Assembly (NCBI GenBank): GCA_020638695.1
Contig: JACKIB010000007.1
Coordinates: 1 to 64,000, forward strand
Direction of reading: 5' to 3'
From: Planctomycetota bacterium
GTDB taxonomy: Bacteria > Planctomycetota > UBA1135 > UBA2386
DNA length: 64,000 nucleotides
Shown: in pieces, positions 60,604 through 64,000 of the stretch
Position numbering within the stretch: the first letter of the stretch is position 1
Layout: each line of letters opens with the position of its first letter
Notes under the pieces: generated by a model
What the model was told of the DNA's origin: nothing
The model's database searches: none
What the model saw: the letters and a program-made list of their open reading frames with translations, nothing else
Translations under genes and position numbers: made by a program

Positions 60604-61383
60604 CTACTCGTGCTTGAAGTAGCTCGCCGGCACCCGGGTCAGCAGGTTGTTGACCGCGCGCACACAGGCGCGGCGCAGCGCGTTGTCCTTGTCGACCGAC
60701 TTCTCGGTGCTGTCCCCGCCGCCGCCGGTGAACATGCTGGTCCACGCGGTGCCCGACGCGGCCTGCTTGCCGCCGACCGAGTAGCCCTCGCCATCGGCGG
60801 TCGCCAACAGCTCGTTGGCCTTGGGATCCCACACTTCGATCTTCATCTTCGCCTTCGCCACCGTGGAGGAGGTCGATGCGCGACCCCACATCCCCCGCAA
60901 GAAGCTCGGCGTCCAGCGGTACATCCACCACCAGAAGCCAACCTGCCCGGTCTTCGAACTCGACTCGGCGCGCGGGTTGTAGTCGGTGAGGTAGGCGACC
61001 AACTTCAGGTCGGCGCCGTCGGGGGTACCCTTCACGCGGAACGCACCGGTGTTGAGCATGGCGTCACGGAATCGCAGCCCCAGTGCGTTGGCGCTGTCGC
61101 GCGACCACATGCCACCGAAGCTCACTTCGACGCTGCGGGTCTCCTGCTTGCCGTCGGGACCCGTGGTCTTGATCGTGTAGCCGGTGTTACCCGAGCGCAT
61201 GCCGAACGCGCCTTCCGCGACGTACACCGTGGCGCGCTTGCCGGGCCGCTGCACCAGGGCGTCGTCCTTGTCGTCGGTGGGCTTGGGCAGCAGCGAGGAA
61301 CAGCTCGGCATGACGAGCAGCGTCAGCAAGAACAGCGCGGTCGTCAGTCGACCGAGCCCGAAGAGTCCGCGAGTGGCAGTCAT
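60604..61383 (-). CDS. Lipoprotein, paralogue of the downstream gene
   Basis: A 259-residue lipoprotein with signal LTTALFLLTLLVMPSC (lipobox MPSC-like). The mature part includes ATVYVAEGAFGMRSG, a variable tryptophan-rich middle (GFWWWMYRWTPSFLRG) and the shared end RRACVRAVNNLLTRVPASYF. The arrangement of a duplicated lipoprotein pair suggests subunits of one envelope complex. ATG at 61383. Family not recognised. Confidence 0.75.
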   Translation of the reverse strand: MTATRGLFGLGRLTTALFLLTLLVMPSCSSLLPKPTDDKDDALVQRPGKRATVYVAEGAFGMRSGNTGYTIKTTGPDGKQETRSVEVSFGGMWSRDSANALGLRFRDAMLNTGAFRVKGTPDGADLKLVAYLTDYNPRAESSSKTGQVGFWWWMYRWTPSFLRGMWGRASTSSTVAKAKMKIEVWDPKANELLATADGEGYSVGGKQAASGTAWTSMFTGGGGDSTEKSVDKDNALRRACVRAVNNLLTRVPASYFKHE

Positions 61384-61479
61384 GAATCGGTATCTCCAAT
61401 CACCTGGTGGGTAGCAGAGCGCCGGGCAGAGAACCGGCGGCGGGAGGATCAGCGTATGGACCCGCTCCGCGTTCCGAAG

Positions 61480-62052
61480 CTAGCCGCCGATTTTTCTCTC
61501 GCGCGGCTGCACGGACGTACTGCGGTGCACGGCGCCGGACGAGGCGTGCATCGCTTCGAGCTCGAGCATCACGTCGCCGCCGCTCGGCCGCAACCGGCCG
61601 CGCACGAAGTAGTCGACCTGCTGCCCGGCGTCGGCCAGCGCACGGCACACGGCGCTCCGCACTTCGGCTCGCGCCAACTGTTCCCACGGCGAATCGACCG
61701 CAGACGGCAGACTCGACCGAAGGAACTCGGGCCCGATGGCACGGACCCTGCCGCGCCAGTACCGCTCGTGGAGCTTCTCCGGGAACGCGAAGAAGAACCA
61801 CGCGCGTACCGGCGGCGTGGCGATCCCGGTCGGGTCGTCGATGTCGACGCACAACAGCCCGATCGGCGCCTCCGCCGTGGCTTGGGCCAGGGCCGGGATC
61901 CCTTCCGGACGCTGCAGGTCGGTCAGTGCCCCGCCGACCAAGAGCTCCATGCGCGCCCGCGACATCGGCACCGCACACGAAGCCAGGGCGCTCAGGGCGA
62001 GCAGCGCCCACCGTGGCCCGCGGCGACGAGGCCCACCGGGGTGGCCGCTCAC
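61480..62052 (-). CDS. Lipoprotein coupled to the kinase gene
   Basis: A 190-residue lipoprotein: signal RWALLALSALASC with lipobox LASC, mature Cys near residue 26. The rest is mixed alpha/beta (GIPALAQATAEAPIGLLCVD; RAWFFFAFPEKLHERY; ARAEVRSAVCRALADAGQQV). The start is GTG at 62052, overlapping the stop of the upstream kinase gene (GTGA), so it is translationally coupled and may be an envelope partner or target of that signalling protein. It is followed, 97 bases on, by the lipoprotein pair on the same strand. Confidence 0.75.
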   Translation of the reverse strand: MSGHPGGPRRRGPRWALLALSALASCAVPMSRARMELLVGGALTDLQRPEGIPALAQATAEAPIGLLCVDIDDPTGIATPPVRAWFFFAFPEKLHERYWRGRVRAIGPEFLRSSLPSAVDSPWEQLARAEVRSAVCRALADAGQQVDYFVRGRLRPSGGDVMLELEAMHASSGAVHRSTSVQPRERKIGG

Positions 62053-64000
62053 CGGCGCACCAGACGCAGGACCGGGCGCACCCCGATCGCCGGGTCCCCG
62101 CGGTCGAATCGGTGGGAGAACCGCGCCGTGGCGCGCGCCAGCACCGCCGGTTGATCGAACCGCCCACCGCGCACCACGCGGGCAGCGTGCGGCGCGGTCA
62201 CCTCACGCTCGCCAGAACCCGGCGCGTGGCCGGCGTCGTACGCATTCTCGTAGCGCTCCAGGCACCACTCCGCGACGTTGCCCTGCATGTCGAACAGCCC
62301 GAACGCGTTGGGTGCGAGCCGCCCGACCGGCAGTGGCTGTGCCGGCCGGTCGAACGGCAGCGGCACGTCGCGCACGAACGCATGGCCGCGCAGGTCGTCC
62401 ACCGAACTCGGCGCATAGGCGTCGGCAACGCGACCGCGACAGGCGAGCTCCCACTGCGCCTCGGTGGGCAGCGACAACCCCCAGTTGGCGAGCGCGATGA
62501 CCGCGTCCTGGTGGGCCATGCCGGTCGCGGGCAGGGTGGCATCGCTCGGCACCGGGGCGCCGCACAGCCGCCCCCACTGCCCGCGGGTCAACTCGTGCGC
62601 GGCGATGAGGAACGCGTCGAGCGTCACTGTGTGCACGCGCGATTCGGCGAACGTGGCGTCCGGATCGATGTTCGGTCCCACCTTGCCATCCGGGGGCCGC
62701 GCCCCCATCCGGAAGGTCCCGCCCGGCACCGCGACCAGCACCGCTCCGGACGCCGGGGTGACGTTCCACGCCCCCTGCGCGCTCCGCTGTGGGCGTTCGC
62801 CACTCGCCACCAACCACAGCTCCAGCAGCCCGGTCTTCGGGTTCGTGCCGAGCGGCACGAGGCCGGGAATGGTGCGCGGGACGCCGGGCTTCGCCCCCGG
62901 CCACAGCACGCTCGCCGCGTCCATCCAGGCGCCGCGGTGCTCGGCGGCGGCACAGATCGTGGCCACGCGCTGCGCGCGGGCTGCCTGTTGTTTGGTCTGC
63001 TCGAGCAGGGGCCGCAGCCGATCGAGCGCGCGCGCCATCGCGTCGACGCGGGCCCGGTCCGCGGGATCGCGCAGGCCGGCGTCGAGCAGCGGAACGAGCA
63101 TGCGGTAGCGGTCGCCATCGCGCTCGGTCAGCCACTCGACCTGCTGCACCCACGCGCCGAGGTCCTTCGCGACCTGCGGGTCGGCGAGCCGTCTGGTGCC
63201 CCGCGCGGCCTCGGTCAGCACGGCGAGCCGTCGCGTCAGCCAGGGCTCGAGCTGCGCCACGTCGCTGGCGTTGCGCAGCTGCTCCACCTCGGCGCGCACG
63301 GACGCGAGCTCCTTGCGCAGCGCGTCGCGCCCGCGCTCGAGCTCGCGGCGCTGCCCCGCCAACGAATCGCGCTCGCCGGCCAGCCGGAGTAGCTCGGCGG
63401 TCGCGCGCTTGGCCTGGTCTTCCGCGCGTTGCCTGTTCTGCTCGGTTTCCTCCGCCTTGTGGGTCGCATCCTTCAACTTCTCTGCCGCCTCGCTGGCACG
63501 CTGGTCGGCTACGCGGGCATTCCGCTCGGCCTTCGTCACGCGCTCCTTGGCCACCTGCTCGGCAGCGACTGCCCGTCGCTCCTTCTCGGCCGCTTCCTGC
63601 AGCGCCGCGTCGGCAACCCGCTGACGGCGCTCGCCTTCCTCCCGCTGCTGGCGAACCTGCTCGCGCAACTCCGGCATGCTGCGGAGTTCCCCCGTCAGCC
63701 GCCGCACTTCCGCTTCCTTGTCCTCGGCTCGCTGCCACAGCACCACCGCGACCGACAGCCCGCCGGCCAGTGACAGCAGCACCGCCGCGCACGCTGCGGC
63801 GAACCCACGGTGCTTGCGCAGCAGCTTGCGCACCCGTGACCATGCCCCGGGCGAGCTGACCGACACGACCTCGTTCTGCAGGTAGCGCAGCAGGTCCGCG
63901 GCGAACTCGGACGGGGACAGGTAGCGCAGTGTGCGGTCCTTGGCGAGCGCCTTCATCACGATGCCGTCGAGGTCGCCGCGCACCTTGCGCAGCAGGTCGC
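62049..64000 (-). CDS. Ser/Thr protein kinase with coiled coil and SUMF1-like domain (partial, 5' end outside window)
   Basis: The visible 650 residues are the C-terminal part. They begin with the end of a protein kinase domain (GDLDGIVMKALAKDRTLRYL ... EFAADLLRYLQNEVV), then a transmembrane helix (AACAAVLLSLAGGLSVAVVL), a long charged coiled coil (EVRRLTGELRSMPELREQVR to about residue 250 of this part), and a C-terminal formylglycine-generating-enzyme-like domain (VPGGTFRMGARPPDG; LPTEAQWELACRG; FGLFDMQGNVAEWCLERY; RVVRGGRFDQP). This architecture occurs in Planctomycetota. The SUMF1-like part probably binds ligands or acts as a sensor; oxidase activity is not implied. The catalytic kinase core lies beyond base 64000. 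Confidence 0.9.
   Translation of the reverse strand, partial: DLLRKVRGDLDGIVMKALAKDRTLRYLSPSEFAADLLRYLQNEVVSVSSPGAWSRVRKLLRKHRGFAAACAAVLLSLAGGLSVAVVLWQRAEDKEAEVRRLTGELRSMPELREQVRQQREEGERRQRVADAALQEAAEKERRAVAAEQVAKERVTKAERNARVADQRASEAAEKLKDATHKAEETEQNRQRAEDQAKRATAELLRLAGERDSLAGQRRELERGRDALRKELASVRAEVEQLRNASDVAQLEPWLTRRLAVLTEAARGTRRLADPQVAKDLGAWVQQVEWLTERDGDRYRMLVPLLDAGLRDPADRARVDAMARALDRLRPLLEQTKQQAARAQRVATICAAAEHRGAWMDAASVLWPGAKPGVPRTIPGLVPLGTNPKTGLLELWLVASGERPQRSAQGAWNVTPASGAVLVAVPGGTFRMGARPPDGKVGPNIDPDATFAESRVHTVTLDAFLIAAHELTRGQWGRLCGAPVPSDATLPATGMAHQDAVIALANWGLSLPTEAQWELACRGRVADAYAPSSVDDLRGHAFVRDVPLPFDRPAQPLPVGRLAPNAFGLFDMQGNVAEWCLERYENAYDAGHAPGSGEREVTAPHAARVVRGGRFDQPAVLARATARFSHRFDRGDPAIGVRPVLRLVRR

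Noticed and set aside
1..64000. CRISPR arrays, rRNA genes, prophage or intact insertion sequences
   Set aside because: No regularly spaced repeats, rRNA-like sequence, phage structural genes or intact transposase were seen on either strand.

Overview
The window reads as the chromosome of a high-GC member of the Planctomycetota. The clearest marker is the overlapping pair at 5650-10367: a DUF1501 protein and a PSCyt1/PSCyt2/PSD1 cytochrome-type protein, families found almost only in this phylum and its relatives. Several large secreted proteins and lipoproteins with planctomycete-style C-terminal domains agree with this. The genus cannot be named from the sequence alone; an uncultured lineage is plausible. 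Coding density is high. Start codons are often GTG (one is TTG), and many gene pairs overlap as ATGA or GTGA.

Layout. 0.2-5.4 kb: a secreted Kelch protein, an SRPBCC protein, and a two-gene unit of a degenerate receiver plus a GHKL ATPase. 5.6-12.1 kb: DUF1501/PSD1 and a PcfJ-like protein. 12.2-19.7 kb: two CNNM/CorC-type membrane proteins, mogA, a small membrane protein, a SIMPL protein, a TlpA-like thioredoxin and an unknown protein. 19.8-26.1 kb: a 1223-residue lipoprotein with its partner, then a ThuA-like/DsbD-alpha fusion interrupted by an in-frame TGA, a candidate selenoprotein. 26.3-35.1 kb: an MBL hydrolase, trmB, two secreted proteins, then lysS-lolC-lolD-lolE-lipoprotein. 35.7-44.5 kb: M28 peptidase, DUF2017+clpS, SPFH+Arc, a POT peptide transporter, plsY-gpsA and a lipoprotein. 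44.6-47.8 kb: a satD-DUF3307-aceK unit with a perfect 18-bp palindrome at the satD/DUF3307 junction. 47.8-51.5 kb: a less dense, accessory-looking stretch (frameshifted gene, secreted protein, HEPN-like protein, tandem repeat) ending at a tRNA-Val(CAC). 51.7-64 kb: a very large lipoprotein with HEAT-like repeats, leuS, methyltransferase+ferredoxin, an ECF-like sigma factor, three small lipoproteins, and a Ser/Thr kinase with a sulfatase-modifying-factor domain cut by the window end.

The intergenic regions carry at least three families of short interspersed repeats. The best defined is a MITE-like element of about 180 bp with arms of about 42 bp in inverted orientation, present as two full copies, one internally deleted copy and two fragments. 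No rRNA, CRISPR array, intact insertion sequence or prophage was seen. The most promising leads are the in-frame UGA gene, the satD/DUF3307 palindrome and the MITE-like family.
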